This document shows, piece by piece, positions 55,912 through 64,000 of a stretch of 64,000 bases of DNA (position 1 is the first letter of the stretch; every line of letters starts with the position of its first letter). The notes below the pieces were generated by a model that saw only the letters and a program-made list of their open reading frames with translations, was not told where the DNA came from and did not search any database. This DNA is from Pseudomonas sp. URMO17WK12:I11 (GTDB taxonomy: Bacteria; Pseudomonadota; Gammaproteobacteria; Pseudomonadales; Pseudomonadaceae). The stretch covers positions 604,333-668,332 of the forward strand of contig NZ_VEDF01000001.1 of the NCBI RefSeq assembly GCF_007677725.1, written 5' to 3'. Position numbers and translations under genes: made by a program.

Positions 55912-57153
55912 TTAACCGCGTGGCGCCTGGGCGCTGGCGACTTTATCGTTGGAGCCCGCTACGTTGCGCGCCTTGTTGCTCGCTTCCAGGGCCTGACGCT
56001 GCTGCGCGAGGGCAGCAAGGGTCTGTTCACTGGCCATCTGGGTTTCCTGCGGGGTCACCGGCGAGCCAGGACGGACCCGTTGCAGGCCCTTCACCACGAT
56101 TCGGTCGTCCTTGCCCAGACCGCTGCGCACGATGCGCAGGCCTTCGAGCTTGGGGCCCAACTCGACGGCGCGGTAGGCCGCCTTGTTGTCCTTGTCCATC
56201 ACCAGCACGAATTTCTTGCCAAGGTCGGTGCCGACTGCCTCGTCGTTGATCAGCACCGCGTCGTACTGCGCGCTGCCGACCAGCTTGAGGCGGGCATACA
56301 AGCCTGGGGTGAATTGCCCGTCACGGTTGTCGAACACGGCTCGGCCACGGATGGTGCCGGTGCGCGGGTTGACCTGGTTGTCGACGAAGTTCATCTGACC
56401 CAGGTGCGGGTTGCCGGCTTCGTTGGTCAAGCCGAGGTAGACCGGCGTGCTCTGGCCGCGCTGGCCTTCTCGCGCCAGCTGGGTGTACTTCAGGTACACG
56501 CGCTCGTCGGCATCGAAGTAGGCATACACCTTGTCGGTGGAAACAACGCTGGTCAGCGCCGTGACATCCGCGGTAACGATGTTGCCGGCGGTGAATTCGG
56601 CGCGGCTCACGCGGCCGCTGATCGGTGCGGTGACGCGGGTAAAGCTCAGGTTCAGGCGTGCCAGGTCAAGCTGCGCCTGGATCGCATCGACGCCAGCACG
56701 GGCTTCGGCGGCAGCGCTGCTGCGCGACTCGGCAAGTTCGGCGGAGATCGCATTGCTGTCGCGCAAGCGTTCGCCGCGACGCGCTTCGTTGGCGCTGCGA
56801 ATCGCGCTGGCCTTGGCCTGCTGCAGTTGGGCTTCGAGGCGGCGCACCTCAGCCTGGAACGGGCGTGGGTCGATCTGGAACAGCAGGTCGCCTTTCTTCA
56901 CCTGGGCGCCCTCGGTGAAGCCAACCAAGTCGATCTGACCGGAGACACGCGGGCGCACTTCCACGGTTTCCGGCGCTTCGAGGCGACCGGTGAATTCGTC
57001 CCATTCGTTGATCGGTTGCTCGATGACCTTGGCGACGCTTACGGTTGGCGCGGCGGGAGCCTGAACGGCGTCGGGAGTGCGACCGCAAGCGCTGAGCACC
57101 ACCACGGCAAGAGCCGCAAGGGGAAAGCGCAAGGGTTTGAGTGAGTGGTCCAT
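55912..57153 (-). CDS. mexE: MexE-type membrane fusion protein
   Basis: 413-residue periplasmic adaptor with a lipoprotein signal (ALAVVVLSACGRTPD). Barrel-sandwich/lipoyl halves VRPRVSGQIDLVGFTEGAQV and TAPISGRVSRAEFTAGNIV flank an alpha-hairpin (LEAQLQQAKASAIRSANEAR); the C-terminal region has LQRVRPGSPVTPQ. First gene of mexEF-oprN, 12 bp before mexF. ATG 57153 has GGAG 7 nt upstream. No mexT or mexS gene is nearby. Confidence 0.93.
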   Translation of the reverse strand: MDHSLKPLRFPLAALAVVVLSACGRTPDAVQAPAAPTVSVAKVIEQPINEWDEFTGRLEAPETVEVRPRVSGQIDLVGFTEGAQVKKGDLLFQIDPRPFQAEVRRLEAQLQQAKASAIRSANEARRGERLRDSNAISAELAESRSSAAAEARAGVDAIQAQLDLARLNLSFTRVTAPISGRVSRAEFTAGNIVTADVTALTSVVSTDKVYAYFDADERVYLKYTQLAREGQRGQSTPVYLGLTNEAGNPHLGQMNFVDNQVNPRTGTIRGRAVFDNRDGQFTPGLYARLKLVGSAQYDAVLINDEAVGTDLGKKFVLVMDKDNKAAYRAVELGPKLEGLRIVRSGLGKDDRIVVKGLQRVRPGSPVTPQETQMASEQTLAALAQQRQALEASNKARNVAGSNDKVASAQAPRG

Positions 57154-57244
57154 GGAAAACTCCGCCAATGTATTAGTAGTGGGCGGAGTGTGAGTGTCCT
57201 GCGCGTGGCGCACGAATCGAATACAGCGAAGGTCATTATCACGC

Positions 57245-57275
57245 TCAATGATATCGACTGAGGGATTATCGATGC
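57245..57275 (-). promoter_or_regulatory. Possible LysR/MexT-type site upstream of mexE
   Basis: On the minus strand two ATCGAT-type half-sites lie 9 bp apart (GTCGAT exact at 57253-57258, ATCGAT at 57268-57273), about 100 bp before mexE. The reported MexT motif contains GTCGAT, but the flanking parts match poorly. Suggestive only. Confidence 0.35.
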
Positions 57276-57383
57276 CGCCGGGTTGGCATCTTCAGACACT
57301 GAGCAGGGTGACCCACCCATCGCTCTTATCGCCAAGGCACCGGCGATATCGGACCGTACCACGTAGTACGTAACAAGCGTCCC

Positions 57384-57863
57384 TCAACCTTGGGCAAATT
57401 GCAGCAACGCGTCGCCATCCAACCGATAGCGCACCCACTCGCTTTGTGCCTGCGCCCCCAGCGACTGGTAAAAACCGATCGCAGGTTCGTTCCAGTCCAG
57501 CACACTCCATTCGAAGCGTCCGCAGCCGTTGGCCACCGCCTCACGGGCGATATGCCGGAGCACCTCACGGCCGGCTCCGCCGCCGCGGTGCTCCGGCGTG
57601 ATGTACAAGTCTTCCAGATAAATGCCGTTACGTCCCTGCCAGGTCGAATAGCTGTAGAAATACACGGCAAACCCTACGGCCTGGCCATCCCGCTCGCAGA
57701 TCAGACTACGCACGGTGCTGCCTTCGTCGAACAGGCTGTGCTCGATATCGGACAGCGTCGCCACCACTTCATGGCGGGCACGTTCGTAGTCGGCAAGCTC
57801 GGTGATGTAGGCGAGGATCTGAGCGGCATCGGTGCGCTGGGCGGGGCGAATGGTAAGGGGCAT
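57384..57863 (-). CDS. GNAT-family N-acetyltransferase (diamine-acetyltransferase-like)
   Basis: 159 residues, single GNAT domain. Motif D/A: YLEDLYITPEHRGGGAGREVL (acetyl-CoA pyrophosphate loop RGGGAG), then VLDWNEPAIGFYQSLGA, close to spermidine/spermine acetyltransferase-like proteins (AVYFYSYSTWQGRNGIYLED). Polyamine or thialysine substrates are possible but unproven. ATG 57863 has AAGGAAAG upstream. Confidence 0.82.
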   Translation of the reverse strand: MPLTIRPAQRTDAAQILAYITELADYERARHEVVATLSDIEHSLFDEGSTVRSLICERDGQAVGFAVYFYSYSTWQGRNGIYLEDLYITPEHRGGGAGREVLRHIAREAVANGCGRFEWSVLDWNEPAIGFYQSLGAQAQSEWVRYRLDGDALLQFAQG

Positions 57864-58000
57864 GCTCTTTCCTTGATGGACCATGGGCTGCGAAAGGTAC
57901 AGTGATGTGTATCTACGCAATTTAATTTAACTGTACCGGTCATGTGGCGGGCAGACTGCGCTAGTGTGACAGTACCTGCCACGCTTCTGGAAAGTTTCCC

Positions 58001-58621
58001 ATGCTTGCCTCTGCCGACCTGCTCACGGCCTTCGTGCTGTTTGCCTTCGTGTCCTCGATCACTCCCGGGCCAAACAACACCATGCTGCTGGCCTCGGGGG
58101 TGAATTTCGGCATGCGCCGCTCGATTCCTCACGCCTTGGGCATCAGCATCGGCTTCATGGTCATGGTCCTAGCGGTGGGGCTTGGGTTGGGCGAGGTGTT
58201 CAAGGCCTGGCCGACGCTCTACACGGTGTTGCGCTATACCGGCGCGGCCTACCTGTTGTACCTGGCCTGGAAAATTGCGACCTCAGGGCCGCTGGGCGCG
58301 GATGCGCCCCGTGCGCGTCGGCCGTTGGGGTTTTGGGGCGCTGCGGCCTTTCAGTGGGTCAATCCCAAAGCTTGGGTGATGGCAGTGGGCGCAATTACCA
58401 CCTATACCCCAGCCCAAGGCTACGTGACCAATGTGATCGTGATCGCCACGCTGTTCGCGCTGGTCAACTTGCCCAGTGTCGGCATCTGGGTGATGTTCGG
58501 CAGCGCGCTACGCAATGTGCTGCGCGATCCACGCTGGCTGGTGCTGTTCAATGTCCTGATGGCCCTGCTGCTGGTGGCTTCACTCTATCCACTGCTGTTT
58601 GTAGAATCATCGTTTTCCTGA
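58001..58621 (+). CDS. LysE/RhtB-family exporter
   Basis: 206-residue membrane protein with six helices. FVSSITPGPNNTMLLASGVN is the family signature, followed by GISIGFMVMVLAVGLGLG and FQWVNPKAWVMAVG. Exports amino acids or derivatives; the substrate is unknown. ATG 58001 is preceded by GGAAAG. Confidence 0.9.
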   Translation: MLASADLLTAFVLFAFVSSITPGPNNTMLLASGVNFGMRRSIPHALGISIGFMVMVLAVGLGLGEVFKAWPTLYTVLRYTGAAYLLYLAWKIATSGPLGADAPRARRPLGFWGAAAFQWVNPKAWVMAVGAITTYTPAQGYVTNVIVIATLFALVNLPSVGIWVMFGSALRNVLRDPRWLVLFNVLMALLLVASLYPLLFVESSFS

Positions 58622-58642
58622 ACCGTTAAGTACAGAAAACCG

Positions 58643-59518
58643 ATGCAGCTGATCCCCTGGTCTCATGACAGCAGCGCAGGCTTTACCCTGCGCGGCTGGC
58701 GCTCGCCCGCCAGCGGCAAACCCTTGCTGCACTTCGTGCACGGTAACGGCTTCTGCTGCCTGGCTTACCAGCCGCTGTTGCTGGCGTTGTCCGAGCACTT
58801 CGACCTGTGGCTCTGTGATGTTCAGGGCCATGGCGACAGCGACCATGGCGGCGCATTTGTCGGCTGGAACCGCAGCGCAATGCTTGCCGGCGAAGCCTTC
58901 GATGCCGGGTGCAGCGAGTACGGCGCTGTCCGACGCTTGGCGTTGGGCCACAGCTTTGGCGGGGTGTTGACCGGATTGCTGCTGGCTACCCGGCCGGGCT
59001 TGTTCGAGCGGGCGGTGTTACTGGACCCGGTCCTGTTCAGTCGGCGCATGATTGGCGTCATGACCGTCACGGCGCTGATCGGCCTGCATCGGCACCATGC
59101 GTTGGCGCGTAAGGCTGCCAGCCGCCGCAGCCATTGGCCCGATCGCGAGGCAGCGCGGTCATCGCTGCAAGGCCGTGGCATCTTCAAAGGCTGGACTGAC
59201 GCTGCACTGCACGCTTATGTCGAGCATGCCATCGGTGATCATGGCGAAGGGGGGGTAGTGCTCAAGTGCCGTCCCAGCCGCGAGGTCGAAATCTTCAGTT
59301 CGTGCCCGTCGCGGATGTGGGCACATCTGCTGGCCTTGGAAGCGCCGACCCAAGTGCTGTACGGCGACCATACCTATCCCTTTGTCAGGCAATCAGTGCA
59401 GCGCTTGGCCAAGCTCAACCCGGCCGTCAGTAGCCAGCAGGTAGCCGGGGGCCACTGCTTCATGCAGGAAGATCCCGACAGGGCAGCGCAGCACATTGTT
59501 GACTACCTGCAACCCTGA
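58643..59518 (+). CDS. Alpha/beta hydrolase
   Basis: 291 residues. Oxyanion region LHFVHGNGFCC (HGNG), nucleophile Ser104 in LGHSFGG, acid Asp in VLYGDHTYPF region, catalytic His in GGHCFMQEDP. No signal peptide. Substrate unknown. 21 bp after the LysE-family gene; the two may share a transcript. Confidence 0.87.
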   Translation: MQLIPWSHDSSAGFTLRGWRSPASGKPLLHFVHGNGFCCLAYQPLLLALSEHFDLWLCDVQGHGDSDHGGAFVGWNRSAMLAGEAFDAGCSEYGAVRRLALGHSFGGVLTGLLLATRPGLFERAVLLDPVLFSRRMIGVMTVTALIGLHRHHALARKAASRRSHWPDREAARSSLQGRGIFKGWTDAALHAYVEHAIGDHGEGGVVLKCRPSREVEIFSSCPSRMWAHLLALEAPTQVLYGDHTYPFVRQSVQRLAKLNPAVSSQQVAGGHCFMQEDPDRAAQHIVDYLQP

Positions 59519-59617
59519 TCGATTGTTCCACTGACGGGACAATCAGTACCGTTTATCCTGGCTACCGGAGGCTTCGGCTCACTGATAGGGTGGCTGAAAG
59601 CTAATCAGGAGCCGTTC

Positions 59618-60484
59618 ATGAAAACTGTCGTGGGTATCTATCGCAGCCCTCAACCCCATTGGGTGGGTGATGGCTTCCCCGTTCGCAGCCTGTTCACCTA
59701 CGATCGCCTGACCCAGCAGACCAGCCCGTTCCTGCTGCTCGATTACGCAGGCCCCTATGATTTCGCGCCGACCGAGGCCCGGCGCGGCGTCGGCGAGCAC
59801 CCGCACCGCGGCTTCGAAACGGTGACCATCGTCTATCAAGGTGAGGTGGAGCATCGTGACTCCACGGGCGCAGGTGGCGTGATTGGCCCCGGCGATGTGC
59901 AGTGGATGACTGCAGCCAATGGCATCCTCCACGAGGAATTTCATTCGTCCGCATTCGCCCGCAATGGCGGCACGCTGGAGATGGTGCAATTGTGGGTCAA
60001 TCTGCCGGCCGCCAATAAACGCGCGCCTGCGGGTTATCAGACGTTGCTGGCGGCGGACATTCCGCTGGTTCCGCTGGCCGACGGCGCTGGCAGTGTGCGC
60101 GTCATTGCCGGCACCTATGCGGCCCATCACGGGCCTGCGCGCACGTTCACCGCCATGAATGTATGGGATCTAAGCCTCAACGCTGGGGCGGCGGCGCAAC
60201 TGCCTGTCGTCGATGGCCATAACGCGGCGCTGGTGCTGTTGCACGGCACGGTGCGCGTCAACGGCGAGCATGCCGTCGGCCCAGCAAGCCTGGTGCTGCT
60301 CGACCAGGTGGGCGAGGACGTGTGGGTGGAGGCTGTCGAGGGTGCCAAGATGCTGTTGCTCAGTGGGCAGCCGATCGATGAGCCGGTGGTCGCTTACGGC
60401 CCCTTCGTGATGAACAGCCAGGCGGAAATCGTTGAATCGTTCGAGGCATTTCAGGCGGGGCGTTTCGGTGGATTGACCGATTGA
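59618..60484 (+). CDS. Pirin-family protein (bicupin)
   Basis: 288 residues, two cupin halves. N-terminal half has the metal ligands in EHPHRGFETVTIVYQGEVEH and IGPGDVQWMTAANGILHEE; the C-terminal half lacks most ligands, as is usual. Some bacterial pirins act as quercetinases or redox modulators, but the role here is unknown. ATG 59618 is preceded by AGGAG. Confidence 0.9.
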   Translation: MKTVVGIYRSPQPHWVGDGFPVRSLFTYDRLTQQTSPFLLLDYAGPYDFAPTEARRGVGEHPHRGFETVTIVYQGEVEHRDSTGAGGVIGPGDVQWMTAANGILHEEFHSSAFARNGGTLEMVQLWVNLPAANKRAPAGYQTLLAADIPLVPLADGAGSVRVIAGTYAAHHGPARTFTAMNVWDLSLNAGAAAQLPVVDGHNAALVLLHGTVRVNGEHAVGPASLVLLDQVGEDVWVEAVEGAKMLLLSGQPIDEPVVAYGPFVMNSQAEIVESFEAFQAGRFGGLTD

Positions 60485-60688
60485 TCCAATACCGCCTGTC
60501 GCAAAACGTCCACACGCACTGAACGGTGCAAGGTGGCGCAGGCTCTTCCACTAAGGTGCCTGGATACCTTGCCTGTCATCATCGCCCTGGCAAATGGACG
60601 GCCGCTTGGGCATGGGCAATATCAATTGGCAGCCGGGCTGCCAAAGACGTAACTACACAACAGGCCATCCTATAGAGAGGGTCGAACC

Positions 60689-60949
60689 ATGTCGTTGATA
60701 GGCGTTTCTATGCTGGAAATGCGGCAGATCATCGAGCAAGCTTGTCTGCCGGACCGCTGCGAAATCAGCTGCGCCGATGGGGCCACACTGACCATTCGCT
60801 TGGGGCAGGGCCGTAGCTTGGAAGATGGCGTGACCCTGAACGGGGTCGCGCTGCACAGCCTCAATAGCTGCCGAGATCTGGCGAACCTGGTGGGTCAGCT
60901 GCGCGCGCTACGCGACGATCAACCTGCAGCGCTCAAGGCGATTGCCTGA
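60689..60949 (+). CDS. DUF1652 domain protein
   Basis: 86 residues, small soluble protein. Pattern SMLEMRQIIEQACLPDRC, TIRLGQGRSLEDGVTLNGVA and SCRDLANLVGQLRAL matches the Pseudomonas-restricted DUF1652 family. ATG 60689 has GAGAGGG upstream. Function unknown. A 10-bp hairpin follows at 60961. Confidence 0.8.
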   Translation: MSLIGVSMLEMRQIIEQACLPDRCEISCADGATLTIRLGQGRSLEDGVTLNGVALHSLNSCRDLANLVGQLRALRDDQPAALKAIA

Positions 60950-60960
60950 CCGTCGCGCAA

Positions 60961-60986
60961 CACCGGCCAGTACGTGCTGGCCGGTG
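60961..60986. terminator. Hairpin between convergent genes
   Basis: Inverted repeat CACCGGCCAG/CTGGCCGGTG with a 6-nt loop between the DUF1652 gene and the convergent hypothetical gene. No U-tract, so its function as a terminator is unproven. Confidence 0.4.
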
Positions 60987-60995
60987 GGAGGGGCG

Positions 60996-61283
60996 TTACT
61001 GCAATTCCACCAACAGATTGAGCCCGCCATCGCCGCACTTGCCTTGGTCCCTGACCACCCCGTGGTAGCTGCGACCATCCCAAACGAACGCTACGCTGTG
61101 GGCACGCTCTACCTTGGTCGGTAGCGGCGGACAGATATGCAGGCGCAGGGCAGGGCGACCCTGTAGGTTGAGCGGGGCCAGCTGACATTGGCATTCAACG
61201 CTCAACGCCACCGGACCGAACAAGGTGTCGCGCACATAATCGAGTTGCAAATTGGAGTTGGGTGCTCGGCAAGGCATTTTCAT
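60996..61283 (-). CDS. Hypothetical protein
   Basis: 95 residues from ATG 61283, with AGGAG about 11 nt upstream; the open frame continues to 61403 without a ribosome site. Three cysteines (two close together in VECQCQL) and a beta-rich C-terminus (SVAFVWDGRSYHGVVRDQ). No signal peptide, no known family seen. Confidence 0.5.
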   Translation of the reverse strand: MKMPCRAPNSNLQLDYVRDTLFGPVALSVECQCQLAPLNLQGRPALRLHICPPLPTKVERAHSVAFVWDGRSYHGVVRDQGKCGDGGLNLLVELQ

Positions 61284-61473
61284 GGCCGCTGGGCTCCTGG
61301 GCAATCGCGCTGCTGGGAAGGCTGGTAGGGCATTGACGGCAGGCTCCTGGCAAAAGGATGGCATCGATCGTGTTTTCGATGCATGACGACAGCACGGGTT
61401 CAACTTATTTCATAGAGTTTCATCCGCTGCACGGCTTTGCTGACAAATGGCCATCGTCAACAGGGTGGTCATC

Positions 61474-61731
61474 TCACTCTAGCAGCCAATCCTGATCGCC
61501 TCCGATCAATACACCGCCGTGATCGGTGCGGTCACCTGCTCGCGCCACCGCTTTGCCTTCAACTTGGTAATGTCGCGCTCCGGTCATGATCACCGCACCA
61601 CAGCCGGTCCGATCGCCCACCCTGGCTACTGCCTTGCCGTTGAACGTGTAACGCTTGGCGCCCGTTTCCACGGTGCTGCGGCCATGTAACGGACAGTCAT
61701 GGGCATGCCCGACCAGAACTACTGGCTTCAT
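61474..61731 (-). CDS. PAAR-domain protein (type VI secretion spike tip)
   Basis: 85-residue PAAR protein with the repeated beta-sheet pattern (YTFNGKAVARVGDRTGCGAV, YQVEGKAVARAGDRTDHGGV) and His/Cys residues that bind zinc (HAHDCPLHG). Sits on VgrG at the tip of the T6SS tube. Start ATG overlaps the stop of the preceding gene by 4 bp (ATGA). No VgrG is inside the window; it may lie upstream beyond the window end. Confidence 0.88.
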   Translation of the reverse strand: MKPVVLVGHAHDCPLHGRSTVETGAKRYTFNGKAVARVGDRTGCGAVIMTGARHYQVEGKAVARAGDRTDHGGVLIGGDQDWLLE

Positions 61732-62552
61732 GGCGAATGTTCCGCAGTGCCTGCGGTGCGTGATTCAAGGTCCATCTCTGGCGGCCATTTGACCTTTGGG
61801 GCGAGACGGTCGAAAGGGTTTCGGTGGGGCGCTTTTACCCAGCGCCCACGCTTGGGGAATTCATTCCAGTCCCTGGGTGGATTAACGAACGGTGGCAGTG
61901 AACTGGCGCCCTGGTTCATGAAGGCGCGGGCAATTGACCAGTAAGACTCCCCCAGCGCTATGTCGTCGCACAGGTACAACCGATCGATGACCTCGCAGGT
62001 TCCAGTTTTAGTCACTGAAATCATCACTTTTTCCTTAATGCCGCCGTACCCCAAGGGCAAATAAATTCTATAGGCTTCCGCAGTTAAGTCGTCCCAGTCG
62101 TAGGCAACTGTCTTGATGCCCCAATATTTCCGACCAAATGGACGGACCAGGTCAAAGTTATATTGATAGAAATAGACCTTTCGACGACTGCGGTTGAAGC
62201 GTATTGGCTCGTCGCGAGGAAATCCTAACTCCATGCGAATAAATGGAACGGCGATCGCGCCCATGGCGACGACGAACATAAATTCTGTCACGATAAAATC
62301 AAAGGTCCACAGGTGCGGAGGAGGAAGCGTTACTGCAAGAAGATAACCGTATAGAACCAAAACACCTGTCATTCCTGCTAGCCAGCACCCTCTTATCTTC
62401 ATCGTGGAGCGGGGTAGCTCTAGGAAAATCGAATCAACAACGTTAGGCGGAACTCTGAGCTCTCTTAGTTGAGCGTCCAGACGCGGAACGGTTTTCGAGG
62501 TTGGGAGGTCGTACTTCCATCCTATCTTACGTCTCGATCGCTTCACGGCCAT
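61728..62552 (-). CDS. DUF6708-type membrane protein, T6SS-associated
   Basis: 274 residues. Two hydrophobic helices about residues 56-75 and 84-106 (WLAGMTGVLVLYGYLLAVTL; FIVTEFMFVVAMGAIAVPF), then a beta-rich cytoplasmic-looking part with PIRFNRSRRKVYFYQYNFDL. I recall this pattern as DUF6708, which occurs beside T6SS effectors; it could be an immunity or accessory protein for the effector just upstream. Overlaps that effector gene by 10 bp and the PAAR gene by 4 bp, so all three are translationally linked. AT content is higher than in flanking genes. Confidence 0.65.
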   Translation of the reverse strand: MAVKRSRRKIGWKYDLPTSKTVPRLDAQLRELRVPPNVVDSIFLELPRSTMKIRGCWLAGMTGVLVLYGYLLAVTLPPPHLWTFDFIVTEFMFVVAMGAIAVPFIRMELGFPRDEPIRFNRSRRKVYFYQYNFDLVRPFGRKYWGIKTVAYDWDDLTAEAYRIYLPLGYGGIKEKVMISVTKTGTCEVIDRLYLCDDIALGESYWSIARAFMNQGASSLPPFVNPPRDWNEFPKRGRWVKAPHRNPFDRLAPKVKWPPEMDLESRTAGTAEHSP

Positions 62553-64000
62553 AATTCCTCAATGCGAAACACTGCATAGGCGCCTGAAAATTCGCGGTCA
62601 ACCCAGTATTTAACTGTCAGCGTGGTTGAGCTGACGGGGTCGCTCAGGTTGCTGTTTGGCGTGACGTGTAGTCTACCTATTATTGTTCGAATACTCAGGC
62701 CTTGGGCGCTATGATTCACGATTTTTAGCTGCAGTGACGAAGAAGCATGTTCTAAATCTTGACCATATGCTTTTCCTGGTCTCTGTTCCGTTGCAACGTG
62801 TTGCGGAGTCAAGGTTGGTGGCTGATGATTTCCGTATGCAATTATCTCGCTGTCGGGCTGTACCGTGTTGTCAGCGATATCCTTTTTATTCGAGCTCAGC
62901 ACCCAGCTATAGCCTGACTTCGAAACGTTGAAGCTCGGAAGTGTCACCTCAAACCGAAGGCTATGTCGGTTCATCAATCCCATCGGAACGCCGATTTTTG
63001 AAACTATCGGGGAGTTGGCGATTGATACTTCGAACCTAATCCTTCCAGCGAGGCCTATCGTCGCAGTGTTAAGCTCTGCGAAAGCGATATCTGCATGATC
63101 AGGCCTCTCCCAGTGAATCGGAGGGACCTCGTCCGCACGACCGAAGTGACATCTTCGTACCCACCGTTCTAGGGGGCTCGACTCGTTTTGAGAGCCCTGC
63201 TTCATAAGGTAATAAACAGTGATGGTCAGTGCTATAGAAATGGCCACCGGCCCTAACGCATATGGGAAGAAGACGCTTATGGTTCCCGCAATTAGATCCA
63301 AGGTCGAAGCGACGGCGGCGCGTCGGTAAAATTTGCTAGCCTCGTGATCTGCAGCCTGGGCCGATCGGTGTGCGGCCGTTAAAGCCTGAATGCTCTCGAA
63401 CACGCCAGCCGATACAACAGTGAGGGCACCTATTCTTGCGATTGGGCGTCCGCGTGAAAGGGGGCTGTTCGCTTTCTTGTCGGGGCCCCACGTCAGTCCT
63501 CCGAATTCGATCACTCCCCCAAGCAGACCTATACTCGCGCCGAGGACCGCGAACAGAGCCTCTTCTCGCTTGGGTCCAATTTGCTGGTCTAGAGCTTTCA
63601 AATTACTTCGAAGGCTATCGCCCAAGAAATAAATCCCGCCAACCGAAAGCAGCAACTCCCATCCCTTTCCCGTAGTGCGCAACCCCTCAAAACTCCCCTT
63701 AACCATCTGCGATACTTGCCCCGCGCTAATCTGCATCCGTTGCAGCGCCTGCCGCGCCTGCGGTTCCAGTGTTCCTGCCGCCACCTTGATCTCGACCAAC
63801 GCCGCCTTCGCTGCCTCGTTGAACTGGCCGGCACTGTGCTTCAGCTCGCTGACCAAGCGCTCGCGCACTTCATGCCCCTTGCCCTCGACCCACACGCTGA
63901 CCGAAATCATCTGGTGGGCGATTTTCGGGTCGAGCACGGCGAGGCTCAGCAGGCCGGTCTGGATGATCGGTTTAACCCGGCCCACCGGCTTGAAGATGCC
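62543..64000 (-). CDS. T6SS VasX/BTH_I2691-type effector, C-terminal part (runs off window)
   Basis: Frame open to the window end; 485 codons visible. Residues near the edge (PKIAHQMISVSVWVEGKGHE, then a coiled-coil helix with LVEIKVAAGTLEPQARQALQ) lead to several hydrophobic helices (ELLLSVGGIYFLGD; ALFAVLGASIGLLGGVIEFG; LDLIAGTISVFFPYALG) and a beta-rich C-terminal domain. This matches the end of large T6SS membrane-acting effectors. The start lies outside. Lower GC than the core genes, in keeping with horizontally acquired cargo. Downstream DUF6708-type and PAAR genes overlap it. Confidence 0.75.
   Translation of the reverse strand, partial: GIFKPVGRVKPIIQTGLLSLAVLDPKIAHQMISVSVWVEGKGHEVRERLVSELKHSAGQFNEAAKAALVEIKVAAGTLEPQARQALQRMQISAGQVSQMVKGSFEGLRTTGKGWELLLSVGGIYFLGDSLRSNLKALDQQIGPKREEALFAVLGASIGLLGGVIEFGGLTWGPDKKANSPLSRGRPIARIGALTVVSAGVFESIQALTAAHRSAQAADHEASKFYRRAAVASTLDLIAGTISVFFPYALGPVAISIALTITVYYLMKQGSQNESSPLERWVRRCHFGRADEVPPIHWERPDHADIAFAELNTATIGLAGRIRFEVSIANSPIVSKIGVPMGLMNRHSLRFEVTLPSFNVSKSGYSWVLSSNKKDIADNTVQPDSEIIAYGNHQPPTLTPQHVATEQRPGKAYGQDLEHASSSLQLKIVNHSAQGLSIRTIIGRLHVTPNSNLSDPVSSTTLTVKYWVDREFSGAYAVFRIEELWP

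Overview
The window is a stretch of a Pseudomonas chromosome, almost certainly from the Pseudomonas putida group. The gene sets and their order match what is known of that group: a Fur-like regulator beside pvdQ, lpxH-ppiB, glnS-cysS, the ureDABCEJFG urease operon, the lexA2-imuA-imuB-dnaE2 mutagenesis cassette followed by an aldo/keto reductase, a LysR regulator and scoAB-atoE, then hpd and mexEF-oprN. GC content is high, ATG/GTG starts are preceded by clear Shine-Dalgarno sites, and short ATGA or GTGA overlaps are common. I saw no rRNA, tRNA, insertion sequence or CRISPR array.

Layout. 1-5.4 kb: tamA (5' end missing) and tamB, the envelope TAM complex. 5.4-7.1 kb: an accessory-looking minus-strand cassette of two mutually similar DUF2589-type proteins behind a Mor-type (phage Mu) activator. 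7.3-11.8 kb: small envelope proteins, a metal-site-less Fur-like regulator divergent from pvdQ (with a possible iron-starvation sigma promoter), lpxH and ppiB. 12.5-18.9 kb: glnS, cysS, a two-component system and ilvE. 19.0-25.3 kb: a VOC protein and the complete urease operon behind a sigma-54-like promoter. 25.3-31.8 kb: a HAD phosphatase and the LexA2-controlled translesion synthesis cassette, with an operator lying over the lexA2 start codon. 31.9-36.6 kb: aldo/keto reductase, LysR regulator and the acetoacetate/short-chain fatty acid genes scoA, scoB and atoE. 36.7-39.1 kb: an uncharacterised catabolic pair (DapA-like lyase plus class II aldolase) divergent from an XRE-cupin regulator, with a perfect palindrome between them.

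39.2-44.5 kb: a protein with a Marasmius oreades agglutinin-like papain-fold domain, a TerC/CBS/CorC membrane protein preceded by a coupled proline-rich 29-codon leader ORF, a RarD-like transporter and a CSS-EAL phosphodiesterase. 44.8-46.9 kb: hpd and a 1-kb non-coding block holding a roughly 265-bp inverted repeat edged by short tandem repeats. It abuts a CSS-motif sensor that stops where its EAL domain should start. 48-57.2 kb: a hybrid sensor kinase, a HEAT/TPR protein and the mexEF-oprN efflux operon. 57.4-60.9 kb: GNAT, LysE, alpha/beta hydrolase, pirin and DUF1652 genes. 61-64 kb: a type VI secretion cargo module (PAAR, DUF6708-like protein and the C-terminal part of a VasX-like effector) running off the window end.

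The best candidates for something undescribed are the Mor/DUF2589 cassette, the proline-rich leader in front of terC, the agglutinin-like protease-fold protein, and the long inverted repeat next to the truncated CSS sensor.
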